Assembly: GCF_045679555.1 (NCBI RefSeq)
Contig: NC_092087.1
Location: 89,480,920-89,544,919, forward strand
DNA from: Salvelinus alpinus
Taxonomy: Eukaryota > Chordata > Actinopteri > Salmoniformes > Salmonidae
DNA: 64,000 bases
Direction: 5' to 3'
The notes beneath the pieces are model-generated. The model did not search any database, was not told where the DNA came from, and worked only from the letters and a program-made list of their open reading frames with translations. The position numbers and the translations under genes are program-made. Of the stretch, positions 1 through 11,300 are shown piece by piece. How positions within the stretch are numbered: the first letter of the stretch is position 1; every line of letters begins with the position of its first letter.

Positions 1-90
1 CCTGGAGCCTTCTGGCATGTGGTGGATTTGGGTTGTGAGGAGAGGAACCTGGAGCCTTCTGGCATGTGGTGGATCTGGGTTGAGTAGTGA
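1..90. repeat. 48-bp unit, two tandem copies
   Basis: The opening sequence of about 35 bases (cctggagccttctggcatgt...) recurs at position 49. No coding potential is seen here. The stretch from about 90 to 760 holds no gene, RNA or repeat that I can name. Confidence 0.7.
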
Positions 91-764
91 CCATGGAGAT
101 GCCCAAAAGCCTGTTTTAGCATGGGCAGCGCCATTGAGGACCATTCTGAAGTAGTCAACTGGGTGTGACTTCCTATGGGTTAAGGAAGGATCACGAGTCC
201 ATCCAGGTCACCACGAGGGATCAGCTGATGAATTATACTCCTGAGCAAGCAATCCATAACTGCAGGTGGCAGTAAATCACCAACCTTGGCTTATTACCTG
301 TTCAAACAACACAATGCAAGTGGCAGTGTGCACCCTTTCAGTTTGTTTACCAACTCATAGAAGTAGTAGATGAAGAATGGACTACTTCAAAATGGAGATG
401 ACCTCTATGGCGCTGCTTAGCTCTCACAGACGCCATAATGGGACAGATACAAGCCAACAGATGCACCAAACCTGCAGGGCACGCTCTCTTTTTAAATGTT
501 TTATTTTTTTTAAACAGAGCTCTCTACAACTAGGCTCAAAAAAGGCAGGAAAAATATGCCATAAGTTAATTTCAAACATTCAAAATCACATTTGTTTATT
601 GAAGCAATGAAGAGTAAACAAAATCCTCCATTCTGTCAAGATAATCAATCAAATGAATGAATCAATAAATTGGATAAATATAAACTTTCAGTGGATTGAA
701 TATAGGTGATCACAATGGTAAAAGTGTAACATGTACATTCTTGTGTGTCAATCTAAAACCTGTG

Positions 765-2134
765 CTGTGTTCAAATACCCATACCAACATCCTGTATACT
801 ACATACTTAATGAGTACATACTACATACTATTAGTTTGTTTTAGAATACTGTAACTACATACTATTAGTTCATTTTAGAATACTGTAAATGAAGGGTATC
901 CTTTCAGTTGAGTACTAGCACTTCGCCTGTCTACCAGAAATTGATGCTGTTGCTATGCAACCTCTTGCTAGTTTGTTAGCATAACAAATGATTTGCTAGA
1001 CATTTTAAGATTTCGGCTGTGTCCGTAAATTCAATATGGGGTGCGTTTGTAAATTCACCCATGGAGTGCAAGAGAGCGTTCAGAATGCGCTCTGGGCGTT
1101 CGTAAATCCAGAGCGTTGTCAGATTGTTCGTTCGTAAATTCAGAGAGTTTCGGTCTCGGGGCCCAGACTAGACGCTCTGGCCAAGGAGTAGGGTTGATCC
1201 GAGCGTTCTGTCCTCACAATGGCAGTCAAGCTCCCAAGCTAACTGGCTAGCTACCTCCATTCACAAATAAGAAACCCTCACTCTGACCATTTTACTTGCC
1301 CTAGCAGAGCTGGTTAGGCAGTCAAGCACCCAAGCTAACTGGCTAGCTACCTCCATTCACAAATGAGAAACCCTCACTCTGACCATTTTACTTGCCCTAG
1401 CAGAGCTGGTTAGGCTGTTTTCATTTGTTGCAGAGTGTTGGTGACTAACTGTGCTGCAGGCAACAATTTAATTACGTTTTTCTTTTTTTGCCAACGCTTA
1501 CTGACACCGGCCATATTCAACGCGTTTTATTCAGTTATTCTGTGCACTGGCACACAGATGAGAGATGCTCTGAAATCAGAGTAGATAGCCAGAATTAACA
1601 ATGTCCATTGAGAACGCACAACGACTCTACCACTTAGCTAAGAATGATGTGAATAATCAAGTCAATAAACATTGGGTAGTTAGATAGTTAATATACTGCC
1701 TGGCAAGTTCAATGTATTAGTAGCCAACTAACGTTAGGTAGCTAGCTAACAGAACGGTACATACTGCTGCGGTTCGTAAGGACAGCGTAGCTAATAAATT
1801 GTCAGCCAACATAACGTTTAACTTATTTGAAAAGTCATTACTTTATTACATTGCTCAACATTTTCTTAAAGCAATTCATTTGTATCTGCTCTCGTCAACC
1901 ATTTTCCTCAAATCTGAAAACGTTGGTGAAGCCACAGCCATTTTCTGAAGAATTGCATTATGGTTCCTAAAAGCACAGAAATAGTGTCCACAGCTTGTAT
2001 ACTACGTATTTTGGTGAATTTAGTACGACATCCAGGAACTTTTGGCATACTATATCCATACTATGACCAATAAGTATACTACATACTCAATTTACATCAC
2101 AAATAGTACAGCTAGTATGAGTATTTGAACACAG
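765..2134. mobile_element. Non-autonomous DNA transposon with 14-bp terminal inverted repeats
   Basis: The left end CTGTGTTCAAATAC is matched by a perfect inverted copy, GTATTTGAACACAG, at 2121-2134. Similarity continues inwards (CCATACC against TCATACT). There is no transposase ORF. Inside is a direct duplication of about 97 bp (about 1221-1317 and 1318-1415). The size and lack of coding fit a hAT-like or similar deletion derivative, but no matching flanking duplication was found, so the superfamily is left open. Confidence 0.6.
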
Positions 2135-2399
2135 CTCTGGGATCACCTCTGGAAATCACTCCATGGGGATTAGGGTATGCCATTTAGCATCCTGTCTTTA
2201 CATCCATTAAATTAACATTAGGACCAACATATAAAACCATTACATAATGGATAAGTTATAACAGGGTCAATCTATAGCATATCTTATACAATCCAAATAC
2301 GCGCGTACACACACACACACCTCAGCATTCTCAGGACCTCCATGACAGTACAGGATAAATCTCAATGCAACACAAGCTGATGGGAGTCTGGGGTAGCAT

Positions 2400-2512
2400 C
2401 CAAAATGACACCCTATATAGCCCACTACTGTAGACCAGAGCCTATAGGGAATCCCATAGGGCTCTGGGCAAAAGCAGTGTAATTTATAGGGAATAGGTTG
2501 CCATTTGTGACT
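2400..2512. repeat. Salmonid palindromic MITE fragment
   Basis: This resembles the common salmonid repeat with the pattern 'cctatatagtgcactactttgaccagagccctatggg', followed by its inverse. Related pieces lie at about 3155-3247, 4378-4447, 5485-5512 and 56640-56822. It lies downstream of the ZFYVE27 stop codon and may be part of the 3' UTR. Confidence 0.55.
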
Positions 2513-2707
2513 GGTTCATCTTAATAACCCTGGTCACCTGGGCTGGAGCCAGAGAACCAGACAACCTGGGGTTTTGAACCACCCCCGGGGGGGGGTAGAG
2601 GCTGATCTGCCGCGGGCTCTACCCAGCCAAGGAGCTTCGAATCCTGGGTAGGAGGGGCAGTACCCTCCCTGGGTCTCCATGAGTGGGTAGGAGGGGGTAG
2701 TCATTTC

Positions 2708-5700
2708 TCACTTGCTGAGGGTGGAGTTGCAGACAGCACAAACAAACACTGTCTCTCTCTGGGCATCTGGAGCTGGGAGGGAGGTAAAGAGACATTACAT
2801 GAGAAAGGGGAGGCAGAGATAGATGGGGAATGAGAGAAGGTGTAAAATAGAAGATATAGACCTTATTTATCATTTCAGTATAGAAATACCATAATAGCAT
2901 GTTGTGTGTGTGTGTGTTTCTCTCACCTGTGACACCCATGCAGGCCTTGAGGACCTTGTAGGAGCAGCATCTGGAGCAGAAGCTGTTGCCACAGTTACTA
3001 CAGCTCCGCTGAAACAGCAGAGGTCACAGAGGTCACGATGACATCATCATCTTTGTTATGTCCCAAACTGAACCCTATTCCAGGGTTGGGGCCAATTTTA
3101 AATAAAGTGGGTGAATTCAGGAAGTAAAGTGAAACTCTAACCCCAACCCTGTCCTATTCCCTACATAGTTCACTACTTGTGACCAGGGCCCATAGGACTC
3201 TGTTCTAAAGTGGTAGATTATATAGGGGATAGGATGCCATTTGTGACACACCCCAGGTTCCACACAGAGTTATTAAACAGCCTACAGTATTACTTATGCT
3301 TGTATTTATTGGTGGTTTAAAACAGGTGTAAAGCTCTTACCCTTCTCTTCACCACTGAGAAGACGGCACTGCAGCTGGAACAGTTACCTTTGGGATGAGA
3401 GAGCAGGAAGGGGGGAGAGAGGGGGGGGGATATTTAATTTCTATCTGAAGACTAGATACTAAACCCACCTCTTAAGTAGGGCTGAGGTGAGGAAGAAGAT
3501 GAGGGATGAAGGGTTGACTGACCTGTGTTGTTGGTGGGGTAGCGTTTGCGTAGCTTCTCCGTCAGTTTGGACACCTTACTGCGGATTGGCTCGTTGCGGC
3601 TCAGTAGACCGTTGTCTGAGGTGATGGAGATGGTGTCCAAATCTGACGTTGTGTCATCATCCTCCTGTAGGGAGGGGGGAGGGGGGGCAGAATGGGGGGA
3701 GGAGGAGAAGAGAAGGTTTAAGTTACTAAAGAGCAGTTAAAGGCAGCAGCTTTGTGGGAACTACAAACCATAGCCCCTAAACCATAGCCCATGCTCCCTG
3801 CTCCTCCAACACCAACCCCTCTCTTTCATGGTTTAGGTGGATGTGTTTCTCAACGTCAACAGCAGGGGGAGTCGAGAGCACACAGGCAGCAAAACCCCAC
3901 TAACATAAAACCACACACGTCATCCTCCAAGGCAGGGGTGTCCAACTCCTTCCATGGAGGGCCCAGAGTCTGTTTGTTTTGGGGGTTTTCCTGTCCAATT
4001 AAGACCTACACAACCAGGTGAGGCCAGTTCCTAACTAACCAATGAGCTCAATTCATCAATCAAGTCAAAGGAAGGAGTGAAAACCTGCAGCCTGGGACCT
4101 CTGTGGAATGAGTTTGAAACGTGCTACCAGACATGCTCCAGATCAGTTGTACAGTTCACACCCTTATGGTTAAGGTTAGTGTTAGATGAGGCTAAGCTGA
4201 TCCTAGATCTGTGCCTATATATTGCCCTGAAAGACGAGGGCTGGTACACCTCAGGCAAGAAACGTATTGGGAAGGGGCGGGGCACCTTAAGCTCCACCCT
4301 CAGACATCATTGCACCTGTCTCCGTAGATGGGCTGGAAGCCAATCAGCAAAAGACCTCACCTGTATTCATAAGTCGCAATCACACCCTATTTCCATATAA
4401 TATAGTGCACTACTTTATACCCATGTCCCTATAATATAGTGCACTACTTTTATGAAGAAAAAAAATTGCAAGATTGTTATAATACTGTAATTGCATGGTT
4501 GTTTTATGCAACAGAATAGAGGGTTCTTATAATATTGTGTCTGTGTGAACTGAAAGTGGGCCTCTGGGAGATTTAACACTGACAGGAGATTTATGATTGG
4601 GTGATAAAACCTAAAGAGACCACATTCCAGAGCATGAGTTAATGTTTCTGATCTATAGGGTACCAGGGAGAGATGACCCCAGGGCCAGACCCTGGTCTCT
4701 ACACAATGAGAGATGACCCCAGGGCCAGACCCTGGTCTCTACACAATGAGAGATGACCCCAGGGCCAGACCCTGGTCTCTACACAATGAGAGATGACCCC
4801 AGGGCCAGACCCTGGTCTCTACACAATGAGAGATGACCCCAGGGCCAGACCCTGGTCTCTACACAATGAGAGATGACCCCAGGGCCAGACCCTGGTCTCT
4901 ACACAATGAGAGATGACCCCAGGGCCAGACCCTGGTCTCTACACAATGAGAGATGACCCCAGGGCCAGACCCTGGTCTCTACACAATGAGAGATGACCCC
5001 AGGGCCAGACCCTGGTCTCTACACAATGAGAGATGACCCCAGGGCCAGACCCTGGTCTCTACACAATGAGAGATGACCCCAGGGCCAGACCCTGGTCTCT
5101 ACACAATGAGAGATGACCCCAGGGCCAGACCCTGGTCTCTACACAATGAGAGATGACCCCAGGGCCAGACCCTGGTCTCTACACAATGAGAGATGACCCC
5201 AGGGCCAGACCCTGGTCTCTACACAATGAGAGATGACCCCAGGGCCAGACCCTGGTCTCTACACAATGAGAGATGACCCCAGGGCCAGACCCTGGTCTCT
5301 ACACAATGAGAGATGACCCCAGGGCCAGACCCTGGTCTCTACACAATGAGAGATGACCCCAGGGCCAGACCCTGGTCTCTACACAATGAGAGATGATTAT
5401 CACATCCTGCCGGTGATCGGGAGTCCCGTAGGGCGGTGCACAATTGGCCCAGCGTCGAGCGGGTTTGGCCGAGGTAGGCCGTCTTAGTGCACTACTTTTG
5501 ACCAGAGCCCAACGTAGCATGAGATGGATGTGTCCTATTTGCATCCTTACAGTGAAGTGCACAACCATGCTAGAAACACACGTCACACAATACACACACA
5601 TTACAACACCACCCTTGGGTGTGTACTTAGGTGCAGTGACCAGCTCAGAGCATGCTCATCCAATGGTTTGCTGGAATGATGCAGAGACGCCCAGACTACA

Positions 5701-8161
5701 TTGAGAATGAGGCCTATTGTATGAATGATGATTAGTGCTTTAAAAAGGTTTGCAAAATTCCAGTAACTTTCCCAAAAATCCTGGTTAGAAGATTTGCAGA
5801 ATCAGGAGGTAATAAGCAGGACATCCAGGAATCCTTGAACCAGGAATTCTGGAAAACCTGGTTATCTGTGCTATGATATTAGTGCTATATATCATGACAT
5901 TAGCGCTATATATCATGATATTAGTGCTACATATCATGACATTAGTGGTATATATTATATATAATGACATTAGTGGTATATATATAATGACATTAGTGGT
6001 GTATATATATATATATATATATAATGACATTAGTCCTATATGTAATGATATTAGTGGTATATGTATTGACATTAGTGGTATAGATGTGAAGTTATAGTCC
6101 TGATGTCATAATGGAAACATAACCAGTGATGGTAACAGCAGCCCTCAGGTGTATAGACATTCCACTACCCATGCAGACAGGACCCAACCGAGGTGTGTAC
6201 CCTATACGCCCCCCCTCCCTCTCACCACAAACAGGGTAAGGGAAGGGGGTGTATAGACATTCCACTACCCATGCAGACAGGACCCAACCGAGGTGTGTAC
6301 CCTATACGCCCCCCCTCCCTCTCACCACAAACAGGGTAAGGGAAGGGGGTGTATAGACATTCCACTACCCATGCAGACAGGACCCAACCGAGGTGTGTAC
6401 CCTATACGCCCCCCCTCCCTCTCACCACAAACAGGGTAAGGGAAGGGGGTGTATAGACATTCCACTACCCATGCAGACAGGACCCAACCGAGGTGTGTAC
6501 CCTATACGCCCCCCCTCCCTCTCACCACAAACAGGGTAAGGGAAGGGGGTGTATAGACATTCCACTACCCATGCAGACAGGACCCAACCGAGGTGTGTAC
6601 CCTATACGCCCCCCCTCCCTCTCACCACAAACAGGGTAAGGGAAGGGGGTGTATAGACATTCCACTACCCATGCAGACAGGACCCAACCGAGGTGTGTAC
6701 CCTATACGCCCCCCCCTCCCTCTCACCACAAACAGGGTAAGGGAAGGGGGTGTATAGACATTCCACTACCCATGCAGACAGGACCCAACCGAGGTGTGTA
6801 CCCTATACGCCCCCCCTCCCTCTCACCACAAACAGGGTAAGGGAAGGGGGTGTATAGACATTCCACTACCCATGCAGACAGGACCCAACCGAGGTGTGTA
6901 CCCTATACGCCCCCCCTCCCTCTCACCACAAACAGGGTAAGGGAAGGGGGTGTATAGACATTCCACTACCCATGCAGACAGGACCCAACCGAGGTGTGTA
7001 CCCTATACGCCCCCCCTCCCTCTCACCACAAACAGGGTAAGGGAAGGGGGTGTATAGACATTCCACTACCCATGCAGACAGGACCCAACCGAGGTGTGTA
7101 CCCTATACGCCCCCCCTCCCTCTCACCACAAACAGGGTAAGGGAAGGGGGTGTATAGACATTCCACTACCCATGCAGACAGGACCCAACCGAGGTGTGTA
7201 CCCTATACGCCCCCCCCTCCCTCTCACCACAAACAGGGTAAGGGAAGGGGGTGTATAGACATTCCACTACCCATGCAGACAGGACCCAACCGAGGTGTGT
7301 ACCCTATACGCCCCCCCTCCCTCTCACCACAAACAGGGTAAGGGAAGGGGGTGTATAGACATTCCACTACCCATGCAGACAGGACCCAACCGAGGTGTGT
7401 ACCCTATACGCCCCCCCTCCCTCTCACCACAAACAGGGTAAGGGAAGGGGGTGTATAGACATTCCACTACCCATGCAGACAGGACCCAACCGAGGTGTGT
7501 ACCCTATACGCCCCCCCTCCCTCTCACCACAAACAGGGTAAGGGAAGGGGGTGAACTAGACTTACCACTAAAGCCAAGGGAGTCTCCTTGTTAGGATGGA
7601 GAGGAACACACACACACACACACAGGAGCAGATTACACACACCCATATCTATCTAACACACCGTATCTATCTGACATAAACACTGCAGAAACACACACAG
7701 GAGCAGATTACACACACCCCCCATATCTAACACAACCATTTAACACACACACAGGAGCAGATTACACACACCCATATCTATCTAACACAACCATTTAACA
7801 CACACACAGGAGCAGATTACACACACCCATATCTATCTAACACATCCATTTTTAACACACACACACCGCATCTATCTAACATGAACACGGCAGAAACACA
7901 CTGTGCTGTCTGAGAGGGTAATACTGAACTGGCCAGCTACACTAGATGCATTACGTCTGCAGAGCACGAGACGCTTCACTTCCATGAAACCTGGTGGTTC
8001 TATTTCTATTGTGTCGATGTGAACGTGCAGCTCACTGAACAATATGATGAGGTGGTTTGAGCTCTGCTCACGTCAACGTTACGCTTCCAGTGTAGCAGCT
8101 AATAACAACTAGGGTTCTCTTCACGTCCTCGTGTAGCTCCTGTGCAACACACACCACTGCA

Positions 8162-8211
<50 letters not shown>

Positions 8212-8346
8212 ACAGGTCTTTGACCACGGTCATGACGTCGTGTAACACTGAACTGTCTGAGATAGTCCTAAATATTCAATTCAAATCACAATTTATTGGT
8301 CACAAACATATTTGGCAGATGTTAATGCAGGTGTAGCGAAATGCTT

Positions 8347-8383
<37 letters not shown>

Positions 8384-11300
8384 CCCCCTTAGTAACTGGG
8401 CTGAGTAGTTGAACTGTCACAGAACTTTATCATACATAAAAACAAAAATTATTTGTCGCAATTGTTAATGTATCCTGTTGCTAATGCTGTAATACCACAG
8501 CCCGACAGAAAGGGGGAGCCACTCACCTGCAGGGAGATAGGGGGCTCCTGAGTCAACTGAGAGGGGAGGTAGGTAGAAACAGAAAAGGAAATGAATCATC
8601 AGAAGGACAGGAAGTTGTCAGCCAGCGACAGAAGGAAGAAGGATAAGAAGCTGTGTTCCAACAATCTTTTTCCTTCTGATTTGACAATGACATGGATAGG
8701 TCACAGGAAGGTGGGCCTAGTGGATTCCTTGGTTTCTCCCATCCTACCATGTTAGATCTGTGAAGACTTAGTGGAAGGAATGGATGCAGTGTTCAAACAT
8801 GGCCGGAGTGAGAGTGGTGCAATTGCCAATAAAGTTATATCAAATCAAAAATACATGGCCTAAGACCTGGCCAAAGAGAGAGGTCAGGATGAAAAACCAG
8901 TCAGACAACAAGACAAAGGAATAAAGCCGAGATAACGGTTGATTTAGTTTTTACCTCGATGGCATCTTTGAACTCATCATCAGGCTCTGCCTCCTCAGCC
9001 TCCTCTACGCTGCCCGGGGACAGGTCCTACACACCACACAATAATGATATACATCTACGTTACATAAGAGGATTATTGCATAACACTGATCTGTAATGTT
9101 TTAATGTACACCATTAATCCAAATATACCCACTCTACATATACATCCACCCCTTCCTCTTTCTCCCTCCCCCTGTCTCTCTTCCCCCACCACTTCTCTCT
9201 CCCTACCTGTTTCTCTCCCCCCACCACTTCTCTCTCTGTCCTTACCTCCAAGCTGCTAGCAGTGGGAGTCCGGTCCAGGCTGCCGCGGTCCGGTTCTGTG
9301 TGGTCCATCTCTCCTTCTGAGGATGGGTTCTGGCCAGACTGGACCACCTCCCTTAGGTCCAACACAACTACACACACAGAGGGAGAGTGGAACCAGGCTG
9401 TTAGAACACAGAACCAACACTTGAGTGTGTGTCTGCATGTACAGTACCAGTCAAAAGTTTGGACACACCTACTCATTCCAGGGTTTTTCTTTATTTTTAC
9501 TATTTTCTACATTGTAGAATAATAGTGAAGACGTCAAAACTATGAAATAACACATATGGAATCATGTAGTAACCAAAAAAGTGATAAACAAATCTAAATA
9601 TTTTTGAGATTCTTCAAAAAAGCTGTCATCAAGGCAAAGGGTGGCTACTTTGAATAATGATTCCATATGTGTTATTTCATAGTTTTGATGTCTTCACTAT
9701 TATTATACAATGTAGAAAATAGTAAACAATTAAGAAAAACCATTGAATGAGTAGGTGTGTCCAAACTTTTGACTGGTACTGTATGTGTGTGTACTAACCC
9801 CTGCAGAAGTCTCGGTTCCACAGGAAGAGGGCAGTAGTGAGACAGGCCAGCACCCAGCACACAGGAACAGAATACAGCAGCATCAATACAGCTAACAGGC
9901 CACCATAGAACCTGAGAGACAGAGAAGAGAGACGGAAGAGAGGGATAGAGAGACAGAGAAGAGAGACGGAAGAGAAGGATAGAGAGACAGAGAAGAGAGA
10001 CGGAAGAGAGGGATAGAGAGACCGAGGAGACAGAGAAGAGAGACGGAAGAGAGGGATAGAGAGACAGAGAAGAGAGACGGAAGAGAGGGATAGAGAGACG
10101 GAAGAGAGGGATAGAGAAACAGAGAAGAGAGACAGAGAGAGGAGAGAGACACTCAGACACACACAAACAACCCTAACCAGTCTGTAGGGTGCTTTGTAAG
10201 TACAGATGTGTGATGATATCTATGGTGAATGTAGAGTGGCTGAGTTACTGTCCTGGAGAACAAGGACACACACACACAGTGTTGCTGATCTGGAGGACTC
10301 CGAGTGGCTCCAAGTACACACACAGACAGTGTTACTGACCTAGAGGACTCAGAGTGGCTCTCCCAGTACAGGAGCTTGTAGACAGACTCAGCAGACAGGC
10401 AGGCATGAGACAACAGGTCATCTAGCTGCTTTAACCTGTGGACACACACACACACACACACACAGAGAGGGAGACACCCGGACATGCACATGCGTGCACG
10501 CAAACAGGCACACACACAGGGATAGTAAATAAATTAACTTGGTTTTATAAAGTGGAGGGTCAAACTCACACACACTCACTCACTCACAGGTCCTTGACTT
10601 CCAGCATGGCGTCCTGTCTGGTGAGCTGAACGTTCTGCAGGTCCTTACGATGCACCGCGTGGCACCGCCTCTTCTGTTGCTCCGCCTCCGAAGCCCCGCC
10701 CCCACACCTGTCCTGCAGGTAACCCAGGGCAGCCGGGGCAGACACCCCCAGAACACACACAGAGAACCACCCCACTGGAGGGCAGGAGAGAAACTGACTG
10801 TCACATGTGATATATATCACATTATTATACACACTCAGTTGTATGTGGTAGTCGTTCATATAGCAGTGTGTGTGTGTGTGTTAACCAGCATTAGCTCACC
10901 TTCACTCAGAGTGAGGAAGAGGATGTTGAGCAGTACACAGACCAGTAGTGAGCACAGAGGCATCCTCCACCTGCAATACACCACACAGTCATACTGACCT
11001 AGGATCAGTTTAGCGTCCTCAAGTCCTATCCTCAACCATTAGGGTGGAGGAACTAAAAACTGACCTCCGATCAGTGTCTAGGGTAAACACTGACTCACCA
11101 CAGTAGGTAGCAGGCTGTACAAATCACTCATGACTATACAATAAACCAAATAAGATGTATCTACAACTACACCCATTAGAGCAGGGCTGGAGCAAAAGCC
11201 TCACCTGCAGACCAGCTCCACAGCCCAGATCTAGGATCAGTTACCCTCCCTTCATTAACCCAGTAGGTAGCATGCCAGCTCCACAGCCCAGATCTAGGAT

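Noticed and set aside
590-600. Polyadenylation signal for ZFYVE27 (AATAAA on the minus strand)
   Set aside because: It lies 2.1 kb beyond the stop codon with repeats between; such hexamers are common in AT-rich DNA, so it cannot be supported.
377-610. 77-aa plus-strand ORF
   Set aside because: No homology recognised, no splice or codon evidence, AT-rich non-coding surroundings.
4671-5396. Regular 40-bp repeats resembling a CRISPR array
   Set aside because: There are no variable spacers; repeats are directly tandem and the context is a vertebrate intron.
6649-7341. Two identical 63-aa ORFs
   Set aside because: They arise from the two minisatellite units with one extra C and have no coding support.
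9672-10166. Ser/Leu-rich minus-strand ORFs
   Set aside because: Produced by the purine-rich tandem repeat; only 9911-9799 within it is a true ZFYVE27 exon.
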